In this document: piece by piece, positions 11,990 to 22,789 of the stretch
Position numbering within the stretch: position 1 is the stretch's first letter
Layout of the letters: each line of letters begins with the position of its first letter
Assembly: GCA_001600055.1 (NCBI GenBank)
Contig: BCIV01000004.1
Span: 372,001 to 436,000, forward strand
Reading direction: 5' to 3'
Length of the DNA: 64,000 nt
Source: Filobasidium wieringae
Lineage: Eukaryota; Basidiomycota; Tremellomycetes; Filobasidiales; Filobasidiaceae
The notes under the pieces: model-generated
Databases searched by the model: none
Told to the model about the DNA's origin: nothing
The model's input: only the letters and a program-made list of their open reading frames with translations
Translations under genes and position numbers: made by a program

Positions 11990-12073
11990 TGACCAGCGAC
12001 AGTTTCGAACTGCCGACCTCCCGTTAAACCAGAAGTATTAGACGGGTGCTCTAACCAACTGAGCTAGCCGGCC
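11990..12073 (-). tRNA. tRNA-Ile (anticodon AAT), intron-containing
   Basis: Cloverleaf on the minus strand: acceptor GGCCGGC pairing with GCTGGTC (two G-U), D arm GCTC/GAGC, anticodon stem CCCGT/ACGGG, T arm GGCAG-TTCGAAA-CTGTC and discriminator A. The anticodon loop reads CTAATA followed by about 10 extra nucleotides before the closing stem, so a short intron sits just 3' of the anticodon, the canonical position for tRNA introns. Total 84 nt, about 74 nt after splicing. Internal A and B boxes are intact and a T5 terminator follows. Confidence 0.93.
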
Positions 12074-13078
12074 TTCGATGTTATTTTCTCATTTATGAAA
12101 CTATTATACCACATAAGCAACAAGATGATACAGTGAGGATGGGCTGGTCTGCAGGGATTTCTGCTCTTCCATCTCCATCTCGACATTCTCTACGTGCATA
12201 AGGTATCATTGGTCGGTATGGCAGGAGGTGAGAAAGTGGGGGTGAGGAAAGTGAGGGAAGGGGGTAAAGAATAACTTGATCACCCGTCATGATAGGCATC
12301 ACACGTCGTAATGCTCGACACCATGAGCTTTCAATTTCGTGCGCATAGCTCGTTGCATCATAAAGGTATTCCGATTCAATCTTAGATCATTCCCGTGGAA
12401 GCCTGAGTTGATGTTGTTTCTTGTGATACAATTCCATGTCTGGCGAAGACAGATAAGTGGGCTGCTTGCCTGACCGCGACATCAGAAGGAACGGAGATCG
12501 GCCGACCGGTGCAATTTCGTGAGGCATCCGCTCGGATACCACCTACTTAGTCAGTTTAGCGCTTCGAGGACAGGATTCCCCTGTGTCCGGATGCTCGTCA
12601 AGTCAAGACTTGTTCGTAGTTAAGGGAAGGGCGCCCTTCGAACGGTTGCCACCCACATCCGTTACGTCTTCCCTCTTTCGGCTCCGAGGCGCGGAAGGAA
12701 TCCTGCAGAGCGTGACCTCAAGTTGAAGCTCAACAAGGAGGGTGGTCAGTGACAGACTACTGGGCGATCTCAGACTAGCTCAGCACCAGCATCACCCACA
12801 GTCTAGCCAGCCAAATCAATCGATCTGTGGCTCGCACATATAGTGTCTCAAGGGAAGACCTAAATTATTACGAAGCAAACAGACCCGCCACGCATTGAGA
12901 TAGATCGAGCTGCATTCATAACCCATCATCAACGGAGAAACACGCCCTTTATCCGTGTCGATCGTCTTCAACTAAGCTTTCTAAATCGACAGTAACAGGC
13001 TCTCTGGTCCCATGTAAGTGTTAACCATCTTCGACAGACATTCCATTGTTTGACGCTACTTTCCAGGCCTCGGAGAGT
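12074..13078. other. Intergenic with clustered short palindromes
   Basis: About 1 kb without a supported gene. The right end (from about 12990) contains a likely 5' UTR intron of the downstream gene (GTAAGT at 13015, CCAG at 13066). Between 12520 and 12720 there are several perfect inverted repeats with 0-2 nt spacers (12526-12537, 12599-12612, 12626-12639) and longer-range complementary words such as GGATTCC (12583) with GGAATCC (12697). These could be protein-binding palindromes or part of a structured RNA; I cannot tell which. Confidence 0.5.
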
Positions 13079-16000
13079 ATGTCTGCAGCGTCTCCGTTAG
13101 AATCAAACACAGCGGACCTCGTCCAATCGATCAACGAACATGCAGAGGGTTTAGAAGATGCGGCGAAGGAGACGGAAAAGACTGAGAGTTTTAGTACGAA
13201 GGATTCGGGAGAGCCAGAGCAGCAGGAGCAAGTAGGAAGGGAAACGGAGAAGCACCTCACCATATCGACAAACGCAAAATCTTTGGGTCCACAGGAGAGA
13301 CAAGGAATTGCAGGGGAAGAAGAGATTCTACAGGATGGCAACGTTGAGAAAACGGCGGGCCACAGTAAAGAGGCAGTAAAGGGATCTGGAAACGAGCTGC
13401 AGACAGACGAAAGCTCGTTAGCAGCTGTAAACGAACAGTCTGAGCTTGAAACGAAAGAAGCAGATCTCGAAGAGGATCCATCGGTTCCCTCCGGATTGAC
13501 TTCATTACCCATGTCCAAGAACCCTACCGAAACCTCAAACACCTCCGCAACCCCTACTGCAACATCATCCAATCCCGTCGAGATTCCCACCTCATCCTTT
13601 GTCCGTATCAACTCGCCTGCTGCAGGAACCTCTTCAGGAAGCACATCGATACTAGGATCTGCACCCAAGAAGTTCAGTACAGTCAATATCAATAAGAAAT
13701 TCTTGGGCAAAACGGGAACAAGTGCTTCCACAGGACCTTCTGTGACTGGCCTAGCAGCAACGAAAGCTGCAGGAGGATTGAGCAGTCTCGGTACGTCGCA
13801 CGCGGTATCGGCTGTTCTAATTTTCCCAGCTTACATATGTACACCCTTCCAGCTCGTCCATCATTATCACCGAACCCCTCATCCACCTCCACTTACCGAC
13901 TCACCAGCGCAAAGCTTACCTCTGTTATCAGCTCCAAACCATCTCCAGTCACTGGAGCCCTTTCTAATGCCCCAACAGCTGGGTGGGCAAAACCCTCCCC
14001 AAGGCCGTCACCGGGAGTTTCTCCCACCAGAGAACCTCATCTCGCACAACTTGGTGGAAGTGTGACAAATGCGGCTGATACGTCGAAAACAGCCTCCTCT
14101 GGTCTAGGGTCCCTGAAGAGAGCACCAATGGGGAGTTCACCGATTGGATTTGGGATGAGCCTAGGAACAAAAGTAAAAAGGGAATGGGCCCCATTACCAA
14201 CAGCAGAGGCTCATAGGTCAGGTCTCGGTCGGGAATTTCCTACAGCAGGCGAAGTGATCGAAGGTATGTCTCATCAGCCGGGGATATCCGGACGTTAGCT
14301 GACATCCAGACTACGACCAGGCCAACGCCAAGCTCAATCACAGGCGCAGTCTATTGCCCAGGCTAGAGCGGCCCACAACGCTGCTCTAATCCAAGGTCTG
14401 GACTCTTTCCGAGGAAAGAAAAGGGATCCAAATATGCATTATTGGGACGAGGTGAGGTTGGTCGAGCACGAATCGATCAACCATAAGCTGATTTCGGTCT
14501 TGTATAGGACGACGATGAGAACGCTGTGGATGATGTGATCGATTTTGGTGACGGCACAACGTATACTATAGCATCGCTGCCCAAACCGGCTACACCTCAA
14601 CCTGAAGAGCCTCAACAACCTGTAAGCAAGGAAGAGCGGTTTGCAGAGGACTTTGATCGAAGTTGGCCGCCTCGAGGACCGCCTCCACAATCCAGTCAAG
14701 CATCAAGAGCAATATATAACGACCGATCGAACCGGTTTGAGCCTCATGCCGACAAGATTGCCAACCAGCAGACTCAGCGACCTCAGCAGATCTTATCCAG
14801 GCAAGGAGGGGACCGACCAATAGAGACAGGATTCCAGGGCAGAGGTGAAAGACTGCCTTCAATGTCGGAAATGGATTCCAGTCGTCAAGTACCACCACAT
14901 ATGCGAGATGTTCCGCGAGCAGGTCAGCATCTTGCTGATCGGCCACCTCCACCTCATATGAGAAATGTCGAGCGTGCGCCTCCCCCTCATCTCGCTGGTA
15001 CAGCAAGTGCACAGTCGAGCCGAGAGTTGCCGCCCCGTTCAGCACAGGTCAATCCTGCTCAATCATATGCTGATAGAATAGCCGCATCTCACAGCAATGC
15101 TACCGAGGGCAGCGATAGGAATACACGACCTGATCGCTGGGCAAGTAGAGAAAGGGAACAACCTAATGGTCCTGAAGAAGGACATGCCTTGCCTGATTCT
15201 GGTAGACCCAGAACTCAATCTCTTGCTCATGCACAGCACACTGGTTTGTCTGAGCGTGCTATATCAAGTGAAAGGTCACCAGCTGGGGATGCTCCAGCTC
15301 TACCAGAAGTGGCGGCTGTCGCAGAAGGAGATATCAGCGTAACTCAAAAGGATGAGATGCATGAAGCGGCAGAGCGAGCCAGACTCAGACGACAGCAGGA
15401 AGAATCGGAACGAGAAGCACGAGCGGAAAGAGCTCGTCAAAAGGCAAAGGAATTGGAGGATCGCATGAATGCTTTGGCTCCTGCCGCTCCTCAGCCCACG
15501 CCCCCTACCATCTCCAAAATCTTGCCCAGACGACCGTCGACTGAGCAGAACAGGATGCCTCCGATCATCCGATCTCCGGAGCTGAACAAGTCCCATCTAC
15601 CGCAGGATAATATGAACCGAGTACAGGTACGACCTCGAGACATCTGGCGACCTGATGCACCAACGAGGGATGAAGCCTCTGGTTCAGATGCCGCTCGACT
15701 ATCTCGTGCTGTTTCGAGACAGCCGCCACCACACGTCACTTCGTCGTCTCTGTTGAGACCTGCCAACCCACCTACCGTCTCCTCCGGGCCGATCGCACCT
15801 TCGAATCGATCTCCTGTAAACCAGCTGAAAGCGTTGTCTCCAGAAAAACGGTCACGGCCATTACACAGCACTGTCGAAATGAACGAGTCTCGAGATGATT
15901 CGCCTGTGACGATGGAATTTGTCGAGTTCCAAAAGTCGAAACACGACCAAGATGACGCTCGGGAGCTTCCTCCACACCTAAAAGCGGCACAGACAAGTGG

Positions 16001-16391
16001 TGCAGAAGGACCCCCAAATGCCTCTCGATTTGGACGTCGAATTAACGATTCGAGCACTTGGCGGCGTGGACCTGACTCTCATGGAGACCAACAACAACCG
16101 CCGAATGCAGCACGATCTGATGAAGTGCATATATCTGGCTTACCATCACAGCAGGAGTTGTTCAAAGCGGCTGCTGAAGCTGGAGTAGTTACAAACCTCT
16201 CTCAGCTTTCAACCTTGCCAGAGCTCAAGGGAGTACGACTACCCAAACCGGTAGAATCGGAATCCAACTTCGACGAGATAATGGCAAGGATAAAGTCTGC
16301 GATCGTCATGGAGAGTTCAGCTGCAAGTCATTCACGAACGGTTCCACCGCCAGCCATCACCACGGAGGAGCCTGTAAAGACGGAAGAGCCT

Positions 16392-16423
<32 letters not shown>

Positions 16424-18735
16424 TCTCGCTTCTGTTGAAGAGCCAGTCGTTGTCGCGCAGGAAGTACCCGTCCCACTAGTCCGCTATATCGCGCTTCCTC
16501 GGCCTAGCGACTTTAGCGAATCGACACCTGTACTACCCTTCGATCCACCTCCAGCCTGGAAGACATTCACAACGAGGCTGCCCAAGGTATCAGGTGAGAG
16601 GAAGCCAGCTTTGCGAAGGCGGAACAGGTCGGATCAGAGCACTGCGATTCCGCGTGGATGGTTACTGTCTTGGAATCCACCATTCGAGCAGCTGAACCAC
16701 AACACGCTTTCTCGAGACGAGTGGCTCGTTCCAGCTACTTATGTAAGGGGGAAAGTGGTATCACCTGTCGTGCTGCCAACCGGCACGTTTAGCAAGTATG
16801 TGAAGCCGGAAAAGTCTGACGAGGCGATCCAATCGAGCACGGCGGCGAATTCACCTGAACCCCGCTCGAGGAGCACAGAGGAACAGTCGATGAAAGAGTC
16901 GTCTCAAACGGTAGCTAGTGAAGATGGGAAACCTACCGAATCGCCAGCGAGAAAGATCGTTGTCAACTTGCCCAAGAGGTTTGTCCGTCCGACCAGCACG
17001 GCTCCATCGAGATCAGAACAGCTCAAAGCTCATATCCGAGAGCCTCGAGTGATACCAGAAGCGATATCGCTCCCGGGACCAGAAGATGCTCAAACGACGC
17101 AAGACATCGACTTGTTGCTCGCCTCGCCATCAGGTTCTGAACAGGTTCTTCCTGAAGTCAACAACAAGGGGAGGTCTACACCTGTACCGGTACAACGTGC
17201 CGTCTCTTCTCGTCGACTACCTGATGGAACGGGCGTCATATTCGCTCGAAACCATCAGAGTTCGTTCTCGGAGGATCCCGAAGTACGATCTTCTGTGCGT
17301 TTCATGGTTTCCAGTGAGTTGGAAGGTGATAACCTGTTGGAGGAAGTGAACAATATGAGTATGGACGGCTTGATGGAGAACTCTTTGGATGCTACGGCGG
17401 ACGCGACGAGGAAGGAGGAAGCATCTGTAAGTTATCTGTTCGTGCAGAATATCGTTTGATGAGACTGACGAGGTTTGCCTGTAACCAGAACGCTGCGAGA
17501 AGACAGACGATCGGACGAGCCGGTGCACCTTCCCCTAACGCCGCTGCCAGTGCAGCATGGGCGAAATCGTCGCCCTATACCGTCTCCCAATCGAACAACC
17601 GAGGTCTCTCTGACCGTGATCATATCAAGAACGTCTGGTCGCAACCTGAAAACGATAGCGTACCTCAGGGAGGGAACTCGTTGATGGGGATCGCTGATGA
17701 TCTTCCCCCTGCTTTACCTATCTCGTTGCAAGAGCTGAAGGTTGAAGGGGACAAGGCTGAGCGTAGACAGGCGCAGGTGGATATGGATAGTCCGAGATTC
17801 GCTAGTATCGTTGCGGTACGGTCGGATTCGCAGGATACGAACCTCTACAACCCATTATCCCAGACATCTGGGGGCGATTTGAACGATGGTCAAGCTTATG
17901 GTCGACCTAACGGTTCTACGTATGGTTACCAAATGGGTAATACCCCTTCTCCCAACACGGCTCATCAATCTTCTTTCGGTGGTCAACATGGATTGCCTAA
18001 TATCAATACCGGTAACGTCAACGGTCTACCTGGACAACATCGGGGACAACACGGGGTTTGGGTCCCATTGAATCAGGCGGGTATGTCTGCTCCAGGGAAC
18101 TTGAACGCGCCGATGGGTGGATATATCGGGGTCCCCGGATCACCCGTTTATGGATCGACTGGACCGATCACTAAAGGTCCAGGTGAGTGGATATGAGACG
18201 TGTCGTGCGTAAGGATGGATGACTGATCTCGAGTTTGATTACTATAGGACGCAATTCTGGCGGTTACAACGCTAACGCGCAATCCGCACAGGGGATGTAT
18301 TCGCATACGACCGGACCCTTGGATTCGCCCTCGTTATCCTACATGCGTCCTAATCTGCCAATGAACAACACCTATCAGACGCACGGTGGACCTCACTCGG
18401 CCTATCCCAGCAACAATCAAGGGTATGGAGTGAGGGATGGGTATTCGGGGTATGGCATGTCGAACAACACGATGAGGAATAGCGGAGGAGGACCTGGGCA
18501 TTCTAGGTATGCCAGCATGGGATCCGTACGTAATGGGAACAACCCGAATGGGTATGGGAATTACGATCAATCGAATAGGAACGTTGGAGCGGGAACGGGA
18601 GGAGGAGGGTATAGCGGGATGAACGGGACGGCACCTACGAGGCAAATGTCGGCAGGTGGAGGTGGAGGAGGAAGATCATCTAATGGGAACGGGAGCATGG
18701 CGGGAGGTGCAGGTGCGGTAAAGAGACCGTGGTAG
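13079..18735 (+). CDS. Large disordered protein, unknown function
   Basis: Not assigned to a known family. About 1,700 residues encoded by several exons (introns near 13790-13851, 14264-14310, 14451-14508, 17427-17488, 18182-18247). Order: acidic Glu/Ser-rich N terminus; a short block KKFSTVNINKKFLGKTG (about 13670-13720); a Ser/Pro stretch; a block spanning RGKKRDPNMHYWDE and then VIDFGDGTTYTIASL and KEERFAEDFDRSWPPRG (about 14410-14680), which looks ordered amid low complexity; an Arg/Glu/Gln coiled coil (ARLRRQQEESEREARAERAR, about 15380-15470); long Pro/Ser-rich tracts including PAPAPAPAPA; and a C terminus rich in Gly, Asn and Tyr ending AVKRPW. ATG 13079 follows a probable 5' UTR intron. 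Composition suggests an RNA-binding or granule-type scaffold, but that is inference only. Confidence 0.8.
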
Positions 18736-18950
18736 GCCTTTCTGATTGAGATATTATGACATGCGCACGCACGAGCGGATATATTGAGATGTGTAGGACA
18801 TGAAACCGTATATAGCATCTATGCAGGGATCGCTTTGGGTGCTGTGCTTGTGGAGGAGTGTGAGCCGGTACAGACTGTAGTCACGAGACGATCACGTGAG
18901 GACGTATCCGATCGATCGGTTGACGATGACGACACGAGCGATTGACCGAG

Positions 18951-18958
18951 TATATAAC
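18951..18958 (+). promoter_or_regulatory. TATA box of the flavin-binding protein gene
   Basis: TATATAAC 164 bp upstream of the ATG at 19115 and 89 bp upstream of an in-frame ATG at 19040. It has the same octamer as the KHA1 TATA box. The surrounding 18736-19114 interval holds no other gene. Confidence 0.5.
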
Positions 18959-19114
18959 CCAACCAACACTCTCTCGAATCCTGATAAACACCACCAAGCA
19001 ACGACCGATTCTCTCCAACTTCATCGACCAATCTCGTGAATGCAAACTTCACGTCTATCTCTCATCCGTTCACACCTCAGACCGATCAACTCGCACTCGA
19101 ACTGCCGACGCAAC

Positions 19115-19954
19115 ATGTCCAACTACACTGCCATGCAAGGTGATCAACCGGGATGGGTATCTTACTTCCAGGATCAGCTCAAAGAGGATCCCAGTGCCAA
19201 ATGCAAGTCCTCATTACGACCAGTACGATCCGTTGCCATCCAACTGACCTTTCTATTCATGACCTGTCCAGCCTACCCCATCGCTACCTACTCATCGTCG
19301 GAGAACGCTCCTAAAGTCCGTTACGTGGTACACCGATCCCTCACCCCAGATTCGTCCTTTTTGATCTTCACCACGGACATCCGAATGAAAAAGAACCCCG
19401 AATTAGCATCGAATCCTAAAGTCGAAGCGGCCTTTTGGATGGAAAAGACCGGAGTCCAATTCCGGATCGGAGGAAAAGCCGCCGTGCTCCCCAACAAGGC
19501 GGACGACAAGGCCGAGACGGACAAGATCTTGAACGACGTTTTGGGAGCTCAGGGGGAGGAGGGGAAGAGCGAATGGTGGTTGAAGAAACGTGATGAGGAG
19601 TTCGAGAATATGAGTGGACATTTACGTGCCACTTTCGCGAGACCTACCCCTGGGACTCCGTTGAGTCAGGTGGATAAGAAACCGGAAGACTGGCCTGAGA
19701 GTTTGAAACCGCCTGCCAAGGATGTGAGTCTAGCCTATTCTCGCTCAACGTTTCAACTCGCTAATCGACACGTTGGGGCTTTGTAGGAAAAGACTGAACA
19801 AGAACTTAAAATGGCCAATGAGAACTACCACCTCGTCGCCATCGCCCCCACCTCCTTTGAGATGCTCGAGCTCAAGGCGATCCCTAATCGTCGAACGGTA
19901 TGGACCAAGAACGAGGGCGGGAACGAATGGAGCGTAGTCAGCGTCGCTCCTTGA
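19115..19954 (+). CDS. Alr4036-like flavin-binding oxidase domain protein (PNPO-like fold)
   Basis: Matches the fungal pyridoxamine 5'-phosphate oxidase, Alr4036-type FMN-binding family (split-barrel fold). Seen: YPIATYSSSENAPKVRYVVHR, DSSFLIFTTDIRMKKNPEL, VEAAFWMEKTGVQFRIGG, then a C-terminal block (NYHLVAIAPTSFEMLELK and RRTVWTKNEGGNEWSV) typical of the family end. Substrate is not known; most such proteins are only predicted FMN binders. Intron 19203-19271 (69 bp) has a GC donor (AAAT/GCAAGT) and a good branch point CTGAC; removing it joins DPSAK to SYPIATY in frame. Retaining it adds 23 codons without a stop. Second intron 19724-19786 is canonical. An upstream in-frame ATG exists at 19040. 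Confidence 0.85.
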
Positions 19955-20233
19955 GTTTCGAAATGGAGTTGGTTTTGTCCGTGATGAGTTGTAGATACAG
20001 ATGTGTTGTTCTTGTACATGATGTGAGATCGAATTCGAAGTGACAGCGGGCTGGTTTGATGCTGGTGCATGGTTGAGAGTGCATGTGAAGAGGATAGGCG
20101 ACCGTCACTGACTCGCCTCTAGACCTCGTCCGTGGTAGGTGGTATGTTGGGAGCCAGGGATAAAAGGAAAAGTACTCGTAATCGAGGAAAGAAGAAGTGT
20201 GACCTCTAGGCACTCGATTGTTTGTATCCTAAA

Positions 20234-20703
20234 TCACATAGGTTCGATTTCAGTACGGTCCAACGAACCCTGAACGGTAAACGACAACGGTGACTCACGA
20301 CTCGTATCCAAGATCATCGTCCCACAGATCGCACAGACACCTTTCTTATAAGCACACGTCCCACATCTCGACGCTCCGTTTTGTTGTACCGATTGCTACC
20401 ATGCATCAAAACGAAATAGATGTGTATGATCAGTTATCGTGACGTAAGGGAAGAGGGACGAGGAAGGGAAGGGTACCTTGCATTCCATACATCTCTTCCC
20501 AGTCCCATAAGGTGTCCCTCGTTTCTTTGCGGTAAGGAGCTTATTCTCCCCTATCGTCCTGGTCTTGCTGGTGGAAGCTTGACCGGGTGTGGGGGCGGCT
20601 ATGGTGGATAGTTTCTGGGGAGAGGGGTAAAGGGTGAGCGGGAGGAGAGAGAGGGGAGGAGAGGAGATGGGGGACTCGCCTTTTCGCACTTCTTGCAGAC
20701 CAT
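20234..20703 (-). CDS. CRIPT: CRIPT-like cysteine-rich protein
   Basis: Small zinc-binding protein homologous to animal CRIPT, associated with the minor spliceosome in animals and conserved as a CxxC-rich protein in eukaryotes. Seen: MVCKKCEK-KLSTIAAPTPG, GENKLLTAKKRGTPYGTGKRCMECK, then ASRCGTCAYKKGVCAICGTMILDTS, giving four CxxC-type pairs as expected. Exon 1 is 20680-20703. Intron 1 (20615-20679) has a GC donor, AAG/GCGAGT, with acceptor CCCCAG; only this removal restores the family sequence KCEK-KLST. The end is uncertain: an additional 29-nt GTGAGT...CAG segment, if spliced, would give a shorter C terminus DTSRFVGPY stopping at 20250, closer to family length. Such a short intron would be unusual. 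Confidence 0.88.
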
Positions 20704-21012
20704 GTTTGTTCCAATACCTCTTGGCTATTCACTTGTCATTCATGTTCCACTCTGACCAGTGCAGTAAGAGTAGTAGTACAAGTGGAAGGGTCCAGACTGT
20801 AGAGTATGCGAGTGTACAACGATCCAAGCGCTCTTTCATGACTCTGATAACGCTCGAGCGAGCGCGCTTGACCGAGAAAGATTCGAGCTCGACCTCTTGG
20901 TCTTCTAAACTTTTTACTACTCATTCACTCAACCAGCAGGCGACCAGTACAACGTCCACGTAGAACCCACCAAAAGAAGGCACGTGCTGGATATTGGAAA
21001 CTACTTCTGAAG
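20704..21012. promoter_or_regulatory. Divergent intergenic region CRIPT/DPH5
   Basis: 309 bp between two divergent start codons, so it should carry both promoters. No TATA box is obvious. Confidence 0.5.
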
Positions 21013-22243
21013 ATGCTCTACGTTATCGGACTTGGTCTGAGCGATGAGAAGGATATCACCGTCAAGGGGTTAGAAGTGAGTCTTTCCCCGCCGTTCGTCC
21101 TCATTCATTACCCTCCCTGTTCTGTACTGATCAGTCTCTCTCGTCGTCCCGCCCTCTCTTGTACACCCATTGTAACCCTTTTACAGGCGGTCAAGAGATC
21201 CAGCCGAGTGTACCTAGAAGCGTACACGTCGATCCTGATGATTTCTAAAGAAAAACTAGAGGAATTCTACGGGAGGGAGATCATCCTCGCCACCCGAGAG
21301 GTGGTCGAGTTGGAGGCGGATTCGATCCTCCACAACGCACAGACGGAGGACGTTTCGTTCCTGGTGGTAGGCGATCCCACGGCGGCCACGACCCATACCG
21401 ATCTCCTCCTCCGTGCGGGGACCAAGGGGATCGAGTGCGAGGTGATCCATAACGCCTCGATCATGACGGCTCTAGGATCCACGGGACTTCAGCTGTACAA
21501 TTTCGGACAGACGTTGAGTCTGTGCTTTTACACGGATAGTTGGAAACCGGGGAGTTGGTACGATCGGTTGGAGGAGAATTTGAGGTTGGGGATGCATACC
21601 TGTGTGCTTTTGGATATAAAGGTTAGGGAACAGAGTGAGGAGGATATGATCCGGTTGGTCCCTTGTTTTTTGTTTTGTTTCAAGGGTTGGTTGGGAAGGC
21701 TGACCTGATCGGGACGGACGGATTGTGTACAGTGGGATCAAACGGTACGGTCCTCCACGTTACATGACACCGTCTACAGCCATCTCTCAAATCCTCTACA
21801 CGGAGAACGAGCGTCACCCTCCTTCCCTCCCTTCCACCGAAACCTCCGGCTCGACCTCGAACGAAACGTCATCCCCAACCTCATCCCGCGCCTCCTCCCC
21901 CGACCCCACCCAAATCCACTATCCCAAATACCCCACAAACCTGGACCCTCGCAAGACCCTAGTCATGTCCCTCTCCCGTCTAGGCACCCCCACGCAACTC
22001 ATCCTAGCAGGTACGCTGGAGGACATGTCCCTCCTGCCCGAATCCGTCTTTGGCGGTCCGTTACATTCCCTCGTGATCGTCGGGGGGAACGGGGTGGGGG
22101 AGGGGAACGGGGGGAAGGGGCGGCTTCATCCGTTGGAAGCCGAGTATGCGGGGAGGTTCGCGAGCAAGGAGTTTGGGTTGGAGGAGGGGTATTGGAGGTG
22201 CGTGAGGGAGGATTATGGGGTGGTCAGGGAGACGTTTGATTGA
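21013..22243 (+). CDS. DPH5: Diphthine methyl ester synthase Dph5
   Basis: SAM-dependent methyltransferase of diphthamide biosynthesis; it methylates the modified histidine intermediate on eEF2. Seen: [21 protein letters not shown] (SAM-binding loop), [28 protein letters not shown] (family GDPxxATTHxDL), [36 protein letters not shown], and a C-terminal [10 protein letters not shown] ... [12 protein letters not shown]. Introns 21076-21186 and about 21655-21731. A Ser/Thr/Pro-rich insertion of about 35 residues (about 21830-21915) separates the core from the C-terminal lobe and is not in the compact archaeal/yeast forms. DPH1 lies about 15 kb away in the same window. Confidence 0.96.
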
Positions 22244-22383
22244 GTGGGAGAGCGAGGGTGGGGTGGGGTGCGGGTGGGGGTTGTGTTATGAATACAGTTG
22301 TGTTGTGGTAGTGGTGGTGGTGGTGATACATATCCGATCGGTCATGTGATCCAAACGTACTCGACCCGTATTTCCCATCTCTC

Positions 22384-22789
22384 CTACTTTTTCCCTTCGT
22401 CCTTCTGTCCCTGCCGTTCCCGTTCCCTCTGCTCCTTCTCCATCCCCTCCAATTTGCTCCTCACCACGCCCTCAAAGGGACAAGCGCTACTCCCCCTAAC
22501 CTCTTCCCTCCGTATCCCATCCAAGTTCCTCCAGACCCCCGCTCCCTGGGGGCCCTTGTTCAGTTCGTCGTAGAACGCCGCACAACAGCGATAGAGGTCC
22601 ATGATCTGGGGGGAACATTTGGATGGGTCGAATGAGGAGCGGGAGAGACAGGTTTGGATGGAACAGGCTTGGTCTTGACAGGGAGGACGGTCTGAGCTGA
22701 ATCTCTGTGGCTGTGAAGTGGGGCCGAGGGGGGTTAGTGTATGATGTGCACGCGGTGGTGGAGGGGGAGGGGGGACTTGCTCTGGACAT
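22384..22789 (-). CDS. CMC4: Twin CX9C mitochondrial protein Cmc4-like
   Basis: Small mitochondrial intermembrane-space protein of the Cmc4/MTCP1-p8 family, imported and oxidised by the Mia40 pathway. Seen: PCQDQACSIQTCLSRSSFDPSKC followed by MDLYRCCAAFY and a later ACPF, the cysteine spacing of the family; the C-terminal tail is charged and ends near KDEGKK. Exon 1 appears to be only ATG-TCC-AGA (22781-22789), followed by an intron 22711-22780 with GC donor GCAAGT, branch point CTAAC and acceptor CACAG; a GT donor one base pair later puts the family sequence out of frame. The exon-1 assignment is inference from frame and splice signals; the cysteine-rich exon is clear. Confidence 0.82.

Noticed and set aside
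13021..13731. 236-codon minus-strand ORF opposite the 13079 gene
   Set aside because: Ser/Val/Asp composition is the complement of the Glu/Ser/Thr-rich sense frame; the sense frame continues through introns into longer exons.
15491..16057. 188-codon minus-strand ORF
   Set aside because: Shadow of the Pro/Ser/Arg-rich sense exon; no recognisable domain.
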